Assembly (NCBI GenBank): GCA_030830945.1
Contig: JAURLY010000016.1
Coordinates: 1 to 6,415, forward strand
Length of the DNA stretch: 6,415 bases
Direction of reading: 5' to 3'
DNA from: Gammaproteobacteria bacterium
GTDB lineage: Bacteria; Pseudomonadota; Gammaproteobacteria; Pseudomonadales; GM7GCV1
Of the stretch, positions 1-6,396 are shown in pieces. The notes beneath the pieces were generated by a model, which did no database searches, was not told the DNA's origin, and saw only the letters and a list, made by a program, of their open reading frames with translations. The first letter of the stretch is position 1. Every line of letters begins with the position of its first letter. Both the position numbers and the translations under genes were made by a program.

Positions 1-1
1 A

Positions 2-712
2 AACTCTGGCCAACGCGGTATTGGGGTAGAAATCATCCGGGGCGATCAACAACTGGAGGACTACTTCTCTGCTCATGCAGATCAGGTAATTTTGCTGCAA
101 GAATACGTTGACGGGTTGGAATTTGGGGTGTTCTACATGCGCGAGCCAGATCAAGCGCACGGACGCATCTTTTCCATCAATCAAAAACTGTTTCCCTCAG
201 TTACAGGTAACGGCAAAGACTCATTGGAAAAACTGATCCTAAATGATCCTCGGCAACACTACATGGCCGAATACCTGCTTGAACTTCACAAGGGGCGTTT
301 GCATCATGTTCCCGATCCAGGCCAGACCATTCTATTGGTAGTAATTGGTAGCCATTGCCGCGGGTCTGTTTTTACCGAAGCTTCAGAGCATATTACCCAG
401 CCACTGCAGCAGCAGATCGATATCATCAGCAAAGCTATTCCGGGCTACTTTTTTGGTCGCTACGACCTACGCGTTCCCTCTGAAGATGATCTCAGGGCAG
501 GTAAAAATCTAAAAATACTGGAAGCGAACGGTGTGAGTTCGGAGTCAGCCAACATCTACGACCCTGCCTACGGTCTGTTCGATGCCTATAGGACCATGTT
601 CAAGCAATGGCAAACTGCCTTTCGAATTGGCGCCAAAAACCGCGCAAAAGGGCATCAGCCAGCGTCAATCAGGCAAGTACTTGATAATTGGTCCCGAATT
701 AACCAGGGATAA
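2..712 (+). CDS. ATP-grasp carboxylate-amine ligase-like protein, 3' part only
   Basis: The frame is open from the first bases of the window to TAA at 710-712, giving 236 residues of a gene that begins upstream. A TTG at 92 is internal and not the start. The fragment shows ATP-grasp landmarks. It begins with a glycine-rich loop, NSGQRGIGVEII. Next comes QEYVDGLEFGVFY, matching the strand that contacts the adenine and ribose. Near the end, GRYDLRV (Asp codon at 464) and ILEANG (Glu at 521, Asn at 527) match the acidic and Asn residues that bind Mg-ATP. Enzymes of this fold join a carboxylate to an amine or other nucleophile through an acyl-phosphate. The nearest match I recall is a family annotated as carboxylate-amine ligase or D-Ala-D-Ala ligase-like, with unknown substrate. 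The acceptor specificity cannot be read from this part. The following gene is 152 bases away with its own promoter, so a functional link is not shown. The family call is firm and the substrate is unknown. Confidence 0.82.
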   Translation, partial: NSGQRGIGVEIIRGDQQLEDYFSAHADQVILLQEYVDGLEFGVFYMREPDQAHGRIFSINQKLFPSVTGNGKDSLEKLILNDPRQHYMAEYLLELHKGRLHHVPDPGQTILLVVIGSHCRGSVFTEASEHITQPLQQQIDIISKAIPGYFFGRYDLRVPSEDDLRAGKNLKILEANGVSSESANIYDPAYGLFDAYRTMFKQWQTAFRIGAKNRAKGHQPASIRQVLDNWSRINQG

Positions 713-780
713 TCCTGCTGGCAAGAATGAAAGGGAATATTCTAGAAACAATTTTGTCTTAGCAGAGTGGCAACGAATCT

Positions 781-808
781 TTGATGAACGGCCCTCCACT
801 GGTATAGT
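781..808 (+). promoter_or_regulatory. Sigma-70 promoter candidate for the sulfite reductase operon
   Basis: TTGATG (781-786) and TATAGT (803-808) are separated by 16 bases, and a TG at 800-801 forms an extended -10. Transcription would start near 815, leaving about a 50-base leader before the ATG at 865. This is the best promoter match in the gap between the ATP-grasp gene and the reductase. Upstream, 735-746 holds the overlapping palindromes GAATATTC and TTCTAGAA. They lie where an activator such as CysB could bind, but no CysB site can be claimed by eye. Confidence 0.55.
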
Positions 809-864
809 TCGCCACCCTAATACCACCCTGCGACAACTAGTGAAAGCAAGGGCCAAGAACCCAG

Positions 865-2529
865 ATGTATATATACGACAAGATTGATCAACAAATAATT
901 GAAGACCGGGTTACGCAATTCCGCGGTCAAACTGAGCGTTACCTCAATGGTGAAATACGCGAAGAAGAGTTTTTGCCGTTGCGTCTGCAAAACGGCCTTT
1001 ACATTCAGCGCCTGGCGCCCATGCTGCGTATTTGCATCCCCTACGGAATGCTTTCCAGCAAGCAGCTGCGGGCACTGGCCGAAGTTACCCGCAAGTATGA
1101 CAAAGGCTACGCCCATTTCACCACGCGCCAAAATATTCAACTCAACTGGCCGGCACTGGAAAATGTGCCCGACATCCTGGCTGATTTGGCCGATGTTGAA
1201 ATGCATGCGGTTCAGACCAGCGGCAACTGCATTCGCAACTTCACGACCGACCAGTTCGCCGGTGTGGCCAAGGATGAATCCATCGACCCTCGCCCATACT
1301 GCGAAATCATGCGCCAATGGGCGACTTTTCACCCTGAGTTCGCCTTCCTGCCACGAAAATTCAAGATCGCTGTATGCGGCTCTGAGACCGATCGGGCAGC
1401 GGTTCGCTTTCACGATATCGGCTTAAACCTGATTCAAAATGAACAAGGTGAAACTGGATTCCAGGTTCTTGTCGGCGGTGGCCTTGGTCGTACGCCAGTA
1501 ATAGGTAGCGTCATCCGTGAGTTTATTCCTGAGAAAGACATCCTGACTTATTTGGATGCCATTCTTCGCGTCTACAACCTAAACGGCGACCGCAACAACA
1601 AATACAAGGCTCGCATCAAAATTTTGGTTCGCGCACTCGGCCCTGAAGAGTTCGCCAAGCGCGTCGAAGCAGAATGGCAGCACATCAAAGATGGTCCGGC
1701 CACTCTGACCGAAGAAGAGATCGAACGCGCCAAGGGGTTTTTCACGGAACCCAATTACCAATCATTTGATGCTGATCAGGCAGAACAAGCTTTATCCGAC
1801 CAGGCTTCACAGGACAAAGCTTTTGGCAGATGGCTTGAGCGAAATATTACGGAACACCGAGTACCCGGCTATCGATCAGTTACCCTGTCGCTTAAGCCCA
1901 TCGGTGTACCTCCGGGCGACGTTACATCTTCCCAGCTAGACTCAATTGCTGACCTGGCCGATGAATTCAGTTTTGGCGAAGCACGATCAACGCATGAACA
2001 AAACATCGTTCTGGCGGATGTCGAAACAGCACGACTCTACGAACTCTGGCAAAAACTCAAACCACTCGGGTTTGCCACACCTACGCTAGGCACCCTTCTG
2101 GACATGATTTGCTGCCCAGGCGGCGATTTTTGTTCGCTAGCCAACGCTAAGTCCATTCCCATTGCCGAAGCAATCCAGCGTAAATTTGACGATCTGGATT
2201 ACGTCTACGACCTTGGTGAGCTGGATTTGAATATCTCCGGTTGCATGAACGCCTGTGGTCATCATCACATCGGCGACATCGGCATTTTGGGTGTCGACAA
2301 GAAAGGCGAAGAGTTCTATCAGGTTCAGCTTGGTGGCTGTCAATCAAACAATGCACAGCTTGCCAAGGTTCTGGGGCCCGCCTTTAATCGTGACGAGGTC
2401 CCCGACGTTATTGAGAAGATTCTCAGCACTTTTGTCGAAAAACGCGTCGACGGTGAGAGCTTTAACGAGACCTATCACAGACTTGGGCACGACCACTTTA
2501 AGGAAGTTGTATATGCCAAAGATAATTAA
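865..2529 (+). CDS. cysI: Siroheme [4Fe-4S] nitrite/sulfite reductase hemoprotein (CysI-like)
   Basis: This 554-residue protein has the usual length for the family. It most likely carries out six-electron reduction of sulfite to sulfide in the cytoplasm for cysteine synthesis. The four cluster cysteines are present as C-x5-C (Cys417, Cys423, in CCPGGDFC) and C-x3-C (Cys460, Cys464, in SGCMNACGHH); one of these also bridges to siroheme. The basic residues that hold the anion and siroheme are recognisable: Arg88 in FTTRQNIQL, Arg124 in GNCIRN, and Lys165 and Lys167 in PRKFK. The fold is the known duplicated one, with a ferredoxin-like half domain at about 35-100, a NIR/SIR domain at about 115-270, a second half domain at about 333-400 and a second NIR/SIR domain from about 410. 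The start MYIYDKIDQQ matches relatives; AAGGG at 848-852 is a distant Shine-Dalgarno (12 bases). The DUF934 gene overlaps its 3' end, which favours the sulfite role over nitrite. Nitrite reductase remains possible because the families share all these motifs. Confidence 0.92.
   Translation: MYIYDKIDQQIIEDRVTQFRGQTERYLNGEIREEEFLPLRLQNGLYIQRLAPMLRICIPYGMLSSKQLRALAEVTRKYDKGYAHFTTRQNIQLNWPALENVPDILADLADVEMHAVQTSGNCIRNFTTDQFAGVAKDESIDPRPYCEIMRQWATFHPEFAFLPRKFKIAVCGSETDRAAVRFHDIGLNLIQNEQGETGFQVLVGGGLGRTPVIGSVIREFIPEKDILTYLDAILRVYNLNGDRNNKYKARIKILVRALGPEEFAKRVEAEWQHIKDGPATLTEEEIERAKGFFTEPNYQSFDADQAEQALSDQASQDKAFGRWLERNITEHRVPGYRSVTLSLKPIGVPPGDVTSSQLDSIADLADEFSFGEARSTHEQNIVLADVETARLYELWQKLKPLGFATPTLGTLLDMICCPGGDFCSLANAKSIPIAEAIQRKFDDLDYVYDLGELDLNISGCMNACGHHHIGDIGILGVDKKGEEFYQVQLGGCQSNNAQLAKVLGPAFNRDEVPDVIEKILSTFVEKRVDGESFNETYHRLGHDHFKEVVYAKDN
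2499..2504 (+). promoter_or_regulatory. Ribosome binding site inside the reductase gene, setting the DUF934 start
   Basis: TAAGGA lies 8 bases before the ATG at 2513 and inside the last codons of the reductase gene. It fixes the DUF934 start at 2513 although the frame stays open much further upstream. The 17-base gene overlap suggests translational coupling. Confidence 0.7.
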
Positions 2530-3004
2530 AGACGCCGCTGTCATTGATGACAGCTGGCAAATGCCCGAGCTGGAAACCACCTCCGACCTGCCGGAAGGCC
2601 AGGTCCTGGTGTCTCTTGAATACTGGAATGCGAATCAAGAAGATATCTCGGAAGTCGCTGATCGAGTGGGATTGGTTTTGGAACCAACCGAAACTCCCGA
2701 CCAGATCGAAGGCGACCTAAAGGCCATTCCGGTTATTGCAGTTAATTTCCCAATATTTGCCGACGGACGTGGGTTTTCCATTGGTCGTTTATTACGCGAG
2801 CGCTATGGCTATGAGGGGGAACTTCGTGCAGTGGGCTCCCCTATTCGGGATCAGCTCACTTATTTGAGCCGAGTCGGCTTCAATGCCTTTCAACTTGCAG
2901 AGCACTACAATCCGGAAGAAGCTCTGGCTTCACTAAACGACTTCAGTGACAGCTATCAGGTTGCAGTCGACCAACCAGTTCCTCTGTTTCGCCGAAAAAG
3001 TTAG
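2513..3004 (+). CDS. DUF934 family protein, sulfite reductase partner
   Basis: This 163-residue soluble protein belongs to DUF934 (COG3749, described as an oxidoreductase probably involved in sulfite reduction). The family signature is intact: NFPIFADGRGFSIGRLLR at 79-96, GELRAVG at 102-108, RDQL at 112-115 and VGFNAF at 121-126. The length is typical. The reading frame is open for 86 codons upstream inside the reductase gene, but the ATG at 2513 has a well-placed TAAGGA and gives the usual family N-terminus. The gene overlaps the reductase by 17 bases, so the two are almost surely co-transcribed and made together. From context its role is to help sulfite reduction, perhaps as a subunit or assembly factor; its biochemical activity is not established to my knowledge. 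It contains no cysteine, so it cannot ligate an iron-sulfur cluster through thiolates, and no nucleotide-binding glycine loop is evident. Family assignment is strong and function is inferred from the neighbourhood. Confidence 0.9.
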   Translation: MPKIIKDAAVIDDSWQMPELETTSDLPEGQVLVSLEYWNANQEDISEVADRVGLVLEPTETPDQIEGDLKAIPVIAVNFPIFADGRGFSIGRLLRERYGYEGELRAVGSPIRDQLTYLSRVGFNAFQLAEHYNPEEALASLNDFSDSYQVAVDQPVPLFRRKS

Positions 3005-3006
3005 AC

Positions 3007-3029
3007 ATTCGGGGCATATAGCCCCGAGT
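3007..3029 (+). terminator. GC-rich hairpin after the reductase-DUF934 unit
   Basis: TCGGGGC (3009-3015) pairs with GCCCCGA (3021-3027) across an ATATA loop, and can extend by a T-G and an A-T pair to 3007-3029. It starts 2 bases after the DUF934 stop. No run of T follows, so it is not a classic intrinsic terminator. It may pause polymerase or protect the 3' end of the message. Confidence 0.4.
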
Positions 3030-3042
3030 AACGCCTTAAGCG

Positions 3043-3059
3043 CTGATGTAAAACATCAG
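3043..3059 (+). other. Second small hairpin in the intergenic region
   Basis: CTGATGT (3043-3049) and ACATCAG (3053-3059) form a perfect 7-bp stem with a three-base AAA loop, 13 bases after the first hairpin. It is followed by an A-rich stretch, not T. It could be part of the transcript end or an operator-like palindrome. The rest of the 293-base gap (3060-3230) shows no gene or clear motif to me, apart from an A-rich patch at about 3060-3090. Confidence 0.3.
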
Positions 3060-3230
3060 ATAAAGAACACAAAAAACCAAAAAAACGCGCATATCAAACC
3101 CTTATTCTGGCAAGAGCGAAGTTACTCTATTGAACATCACCAGAGTCCCACCAAGAAGCCTTGGGATAAAGTATTTACAGCTATCCTCTGCTATACCAGG
3201 ATTGATTCTTGCGAAATTCTCCCGAAAGCT

Positions 3231-3259
3231 TTGTGAACTAGTGGACAAACCCATCTAAT
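3231..3259 (+). promoter_or_regulatory. Sigma-70 promoter candidate for the antiporter gene
   Basis: TTGTGA (3231-3236) and TCTAAT (3254-3259) are separated by the ideal 17 bases and match consensus at 4 of 6 and 5 of 6 positions. Transcription would begin near 3266, about 32 bases before the ATG at 3298. Other weaker pairs exist in this AT-rich stretch. Confidence 0.4.
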
Positions 3260-3297
3260 CTATTGCGTTGTCACAGCATTCGACGTAAAAAGGAACC

Positions 3298-4455
3298 ATG
3301 CTTACCGAGTATTTTTTTCTGGTGTTTACCGGGGCAGCGGTTTTGGCCTGCCTGGCCATGTACAGCCGTCAGCCGCTGATTATTACCTACATCGCACTCG
3401 GTGCCCTTATCGGCCCCTATGGTCTGGGCTATATTCAGAACGTTGAACTACTTAAGGAAGCCGCCGAAGTCGGCATTATCTTCTTATTGTTCTTACTTGG
3501 GCTGGACATGCAGCCCTCAGCCCTTGTCTCCGTTCTTAAAAAGGCCACCAATGTCACCCTGATTAGCTCGGCGCTCTTTGCTTTAATTGGCGGTACATTT
3601 GCCTGGTTTTGGGGTTTTAGCCCCACCGAATGCCTCGTAATAGGTGCGGCCATGATGTTTTCCAGCACCATCATTGGCATCAAGCTACTTCCGACAACTG
3701 TGTTGCACCATCGTCACAGCGGCGAACTCATGGTCGGGCTTTTGCTGCTACAGGATTTTCTGGCTATTTTTGTACTGATCCTTCTGCTCAGCGGCCAAAC
3801 CGGCCAAATTGACTACATGACCCTCGGCAAGGCCGTGATTGCCGTTCCACTGCTGGCACTGGCTGCATGGCAAGTCACACAAAGGCTGCTGCTGCCTATC
3901 ATGGCCAAGTTTGATCGCATCCAGGAATTTACCTTTCTGGTGGCTATTGGCTGGTGTATGGGCATGGCAGAACTTGCTCACTCCCTGGGTTTATCACTGG
4001 AAATCGGCGCTTTTATCGCTGGTATTACTCTGGCAACCAGCCCGATTTCCCAATACATCGCCCTCAGCCTGAAGCCTTTGCGCGATTTCTTTCTGGTCGT
4101 ATTTTTCTTCGCCATCGGCGCTGGGTTTAATCTCGGCATGATCAGCGACATCTGGCTGCCCGCCCTAATTCTTGCCGCATTGATACTCGCCATAAAACCC
4201 ACAGTTTTTACGTTTCTGGTGCGCAACAAAAGCGACTCAGAAGGTCTGGCCTGGGATATTGGCTTTCGCCTAGGGCAAATTAGCGAATTCTCGCTGCTGA
4301 TTGTCTTCCTTGCGTTTGATACCGCCCTGATTAGTGAAAAGGCGTCCCTACTCGTTCAGGCAACAGCGATTATTACCTTCCTGGTATCCAGCTATATTGT
4401 GGTCTTTAACTTCCCCAACCCCATTGCCGTATCGGAAAAGCTCAGAAGGGATTGA
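3298..4455 (+). CDS. CPA2-type cation:proton antiporter, membrane domain only (KefB/KefC-like)
   Basis: This 385-residue inner-membrane protein has about 12 hydrophobic segments and matches the Na+/H+ exchanger domain of the CPA2 family, which swaps K+ or Na+ for protons. Family landmarks are in order: FLLFLLGLDM (62-71), FSSTIIGIKLL (121-131), the ion-site Gln152-Asp153 pair in LLLLQDFLAI, the LEIGAFIAG segment (234-242), RDFFLVVFFFAIGAGF (262-277), a membrane lysine at 300 and LGQISEFSLLI (325-335). The Gln-Asp pair at this site is typical of KefC-like members, against Asp-Asp in electrogenic NapA types. The protein ends about 15 residues after the last membrane segment and has no cytoplasmic TrkA-N/RCK domain, which full KefB/KefC (around 600 residues) use for gating by NAD(H) and glutathione. 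The start is supported by AAGGA at 3290-3294, although only 3 bases from the ATG. No ancillary KefF/KefG-like gene is nearby. The ion is not predictable from sequence, so no gene symbol is given. Confidence 0.88.
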   Translation: MLTEYFFLVFTGAAVLACLAMYSRQPLIITYIALGALIGPYGLGYIQNVELLKEAAEVGIIFLLFLLGLDMQPSALVSVLKKATNVTLISSALFALIGGTFAWFWGFSPTECLVIGAAMMFSSTIIGIKLLPTTVLHHRHSGELMVGLLLLQDFLAIFVLILLLSGQTGQIDYMTLGKAVIAVPLLALAAWQVTQRLLLPIMAKFDRIQEFTFLVAIGWCMGMAELAHSLGLSLEIGAFIAGITLATSPISQYIALSLKPLRDFFLVVFFFAIGAGFNLGMISDIWLPALILAALILAIKPTVFTFLVRNKSDSEGLAWDIGFRLGQISEFSLLIVFLAFDTALISEKASLLVQATAIITFLVSSYIVVFNFPNPIAVSEKLRRD

Positions 4456-4480
4456 AAATCCTCGTGCCGCAGCATAGGAA

Positions 4481-4496
4481 CATTCGGATACGAATG
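4481..4496 (+). other. Small inverted repeat after the antiporter gene
   Basis: CATTCG (4481-4486) and CGAATG (4491-4496) are perfect inverted arms around GATA, 25 bases after the antiporter stop. No T run follows, so it is a poor intrinsic terminator. It could be a protein-binding palindrome upstream of the sulfatase promoter or simply a chance hairpin. Confidence 0.25.
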
Positions 4497-4520
4497 AAAT
4501 ATCTTCTAATACTGCTAGCT

Positions 4521-4548
4521 TTGTCTAAAAACCAATAAAGACTAGAAT
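4521..4548 (+). promoter_or_regulatory. Sigma-70 promoter candidate for the sulfatase gene
   Basis: TTGTCT (4521-4526) and TAGAAT (4543-4548) are 16 bases apart, with 4 of 6 and 5 of 6 consensus matches. Transcription would start near 4555. A competing pair, TTGAAC (4552-4557) and TATGAT (4573-4578), has only 15 bases between. If that one is used, transcription starts near 4585, after the ATG at 4581, and forces use of the ATG at 4617. Confidence 0.4.
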
Positions 4549-4616
4549 GCCTTGAACACCGACCTGGCTAAGTATGATCTATGCGTCTTCCGCAAAATAA
4601 ATACAACAATAAATAT

Positions 4617-6368
4617 ATGAATACTTCGACCAAGAAAGGCCACTGGATAGCGTTGCTACTATTTTTCACATGCGCACTATCTAACGCCCCACTCTCTTTC
4701 GCCCAAGATGACACACTGTCAGCCTTAAACCTACCCGAGAGACCAAATATCCTTTGGCTGGTTGTAGAAGATATGAGCCCGATTATTCCAGCTTATGGTG
4801 ATAACACCATAGAGACTCCGGCAATTAGCGCACTCGCTGAAGAGGGGGTTAAATATACCAATGTGTATTCCACTTCTGGCGTGTGCGCTCCCAGCCGTGC
4901 TGCATTAGCGCTAGGAATGTACCCGTCTTCAATTGGTGCCAATCACATGCGCACAACATCAAATACTGAAGACACAGGCCTGCCCGCATATGAAGCTGTA
5001 CCGCCAGCACAAGCGAAAATGCTCAGTCAGTATTTGCGTGAGCATGGCTATTACACGACAAACAATCAAAAAACGGATTACCAATTTCAGGCACCGAAAG
5101 CTGCATGGGATGAAAGCAGTCCATATGCTCATTGGCGAAATCGTCCTGAAAACAAACCTTTCTTTTCGGTATTTAACTTTACGACAACTCACGAATCCGG
5201 GTTGTTTGAACCCTATGGCATTCGCCAAATAGAATTTAGACATTACTTTTCAGATGATGCCGAAAGGATTTCAAACTTGCCTCATAACTTTTCAGCAAAA
5301 ACGACTGAGCAAGAGACACCCCAACATTTGCCCAAGGATACTGATTTTTCTATCCCTCCATATCTACCCGACACACCTTTGTTTCGTCGCGATATGTGGA
5401 AGATGTATAACAACCTTGCGGAAACGGACAGACAAATTGGGGCAATTATTCAGCAACTAAAAGATGATGATTTATATGAGGATACTATTATCTTTTTCTA
5501 TGCTGACCACGGCGGCCCTTTACCTCGGCAAAAAAGGCTAATCTACGACAGTGGTCTTAAGGTGCCGATGATTATTAAGTTCCCTAAAGCACAAAATGCA
5601 GGCACAGAAGATGATCAGCTTGTTAGTTTTATCGATTTTTCTCCTTCAACACTGGCATTAGCTGGCCTTGATGAACCGGCCTACATGCATGGGCGCGATT
5701 TCATTTTAAGTTCCGACCAGCCAAGAAAATATATTCACGCTGCCGCGGATAGGTTTGACGGGTTCACCGATGTCATCCGGGCCACGAAAAACCAAAGGTA
5801 TAAATACATTCGAAATTATCGGCCAGAGCAAGGATATTATTTGCCCGTTGTCTACCGTGAAAGAATTCCCACCATGCAGGAACTGTTGCGTCTTAAAAAA
5901 GCCGGGGAATTAAACGAATATCAGGCGCAGTGGTTTAGAGAGAGCAAACCAGTTGAAGAGCTGTTTGACACCATTGCGGACCCGCACGAATTGAATAACA
6001 TTGCAGAAAACCCCGAATACAAAGAGATTCTTGACGAATTAAGCCAGGAACTTGATCGCTGGCTAGCCGATATTGGAGACATGCCAAACCTTCCTGAGAG
6101 GCAACTGATTAATCAATTGTGGCAAGGCAGTGAACAACAGCCAATAACCTCAGCTCCAGAAGTCCATATGAGTGATGGCGTAGTTAGCATCCAAAGCGAG
6201 ACCAACGGTGCGTCCATCGCCTATAAAATCATCAAAAATAAAGAGTCACCGGAATCCTGGGCAGTCTATCAGGGCCCTTTTAAGGCTGAATCTGGAACTG
6301 AAATCAGAACAGTGGCTCATCGAATTGGATATCAGGAAAGTAGTGAAATCATACACTTGGTAGAATAA
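4617..6368 (+). CDS. Secreted sulfatase, formylglycine type, with C-terminal Fn3-associated domain
   Basis: This 583-residue enzyme hydrolyses a sulfate ester or sulfamate. Residues 1-29 are a Sec signal peptide (KK, a hydrophobic core, then SFA before Gln30), so it acts in the periplasm or outside. RPNILWLVVEDM (44-55) carries the first metal ligands, here Glu51-Asp52. CAPSR starts at Cys90, the residue converted to formylglycine. His192 (TTTHES), Asp297-His298 (FYADHGG) and Lys306 (PRQKR) are further active-site candidates. The KRLIYDSGLKVPMII stretch resembles heparan N-sulfatase-like S1 sulfatases. From about 508 to the end, with GASIAYKI and AHRIGYQESSE, it looks like an Fn3-associated/chitobiase C-terminal domain. 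The start is uncertain: an in-frame ATG at 4581 adds 12 residues, and neither start has a clear Shine-Dalgarno. I chose 4617 because it gives a normal short n-region. The gene is more AT-rich than its neighbours. No maturation enzyme (FGE or anSME) is in the window, and the sugar substrate is unknown. Confidence 0.9.
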   Translation: MNTSTKKGHWIALLLFFTCALSNAPLSFAQDDTLSALNLPERPNILWLVVEDMSPIIPAYGDNTIETPAISALAEEGVKYTNVYSTSGVCAPSRAALALGMYPSSIGANHMRTTSNTEDTGLPAYEAVPPAQAKMLSQYLREHGYYTTNNQKTDYQFQAPKAAWDESSPYAHWRNRPENKPFFSVFNFTTTHESGLFEPYGIRQIEFRHYFSDDAERISNLPHNFSAKTTEQETPQHLPKDTDFSIPPYLPDTPLFRRDMWKMYNNLAETDRQIGAIIQQLKDDDLYEDTIIFFYADHGGPLPRQKRLIYDSGLKVPMIIKFPKAQNAGTEDDQLVSFIDFSPSTLALAGLDEPAYMHGRDFILSSDQPRKYIHAAADRFDGFTDVIRATKNQRYKYIRNYRPEQGYYLPVVYRERIPTMQELLRLKKAGELNEYQAQWFRESKPVEELFDTIADPHELNNIAENPEYKEILDELSQELDRWLADIGDMPNLPERQLINQLWQGSEQQPITSAPEVHMSDGVVSIQSETNGASIAYKIIKNKESPESWAVYQGPFKAESGTEIRTVAHRIGYQESSEIIHLVE

Positions 6369-6396
6369 TTAAAATCAGCAAATCAGGTAACCTAAA

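Noticed and set aside
92..94. TTG as start of the ATP-grasp gene
   Set aside because: The same frame is open back to the window edge and encodes the glycine-rich ATP loop upstream of it, so the gene starts outside.
704..717. Hairpin at the ATP-grasp stop codon (CAGG with CCTG)
   Set aside because: Only four or five pairs and no T run; too weak to call a terminator.
735..746. CysB operator at the overlapping palindromes GAATATTC and TTCTAGAA
   Set aside because: CysB sites have a loose consensus and short AT-rich palindromes are frequent by chance; mentioned only as context for the promoter.
582..887. 101-codon + strand frame bridging the ATP-grasp gene and the reductase
   Set aside because: Its first half overlaps the real ATP-grasp frame, it runs through the promoter into the reductase start, and its translation has no recognisable domain.
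817..1413. 198-codon open frame on the minus strand
   Set aside because: It lies opposite the well-conserved reductase coding frame and its translation resembles no family; it is a shadow of that gene.
2946..3236. 96-codon + strand frame covering most of the gap before the antiporter
   Set aside because: It begins inside the DUF934 gene in another frame, crosses two hairpins, has a low-complexity Lys/Asn/Gln-rich reading and no clear ribosome binding site.
4665..4673. Lipoprotein signal (FFTC around residue 19 of the sulfatase)
   Set aside because: The residues before the Cys (Phe-Phe-Thr) do not fit a lipobox, while SFA before Gln30 fits an ordinary signal peptidase I site.
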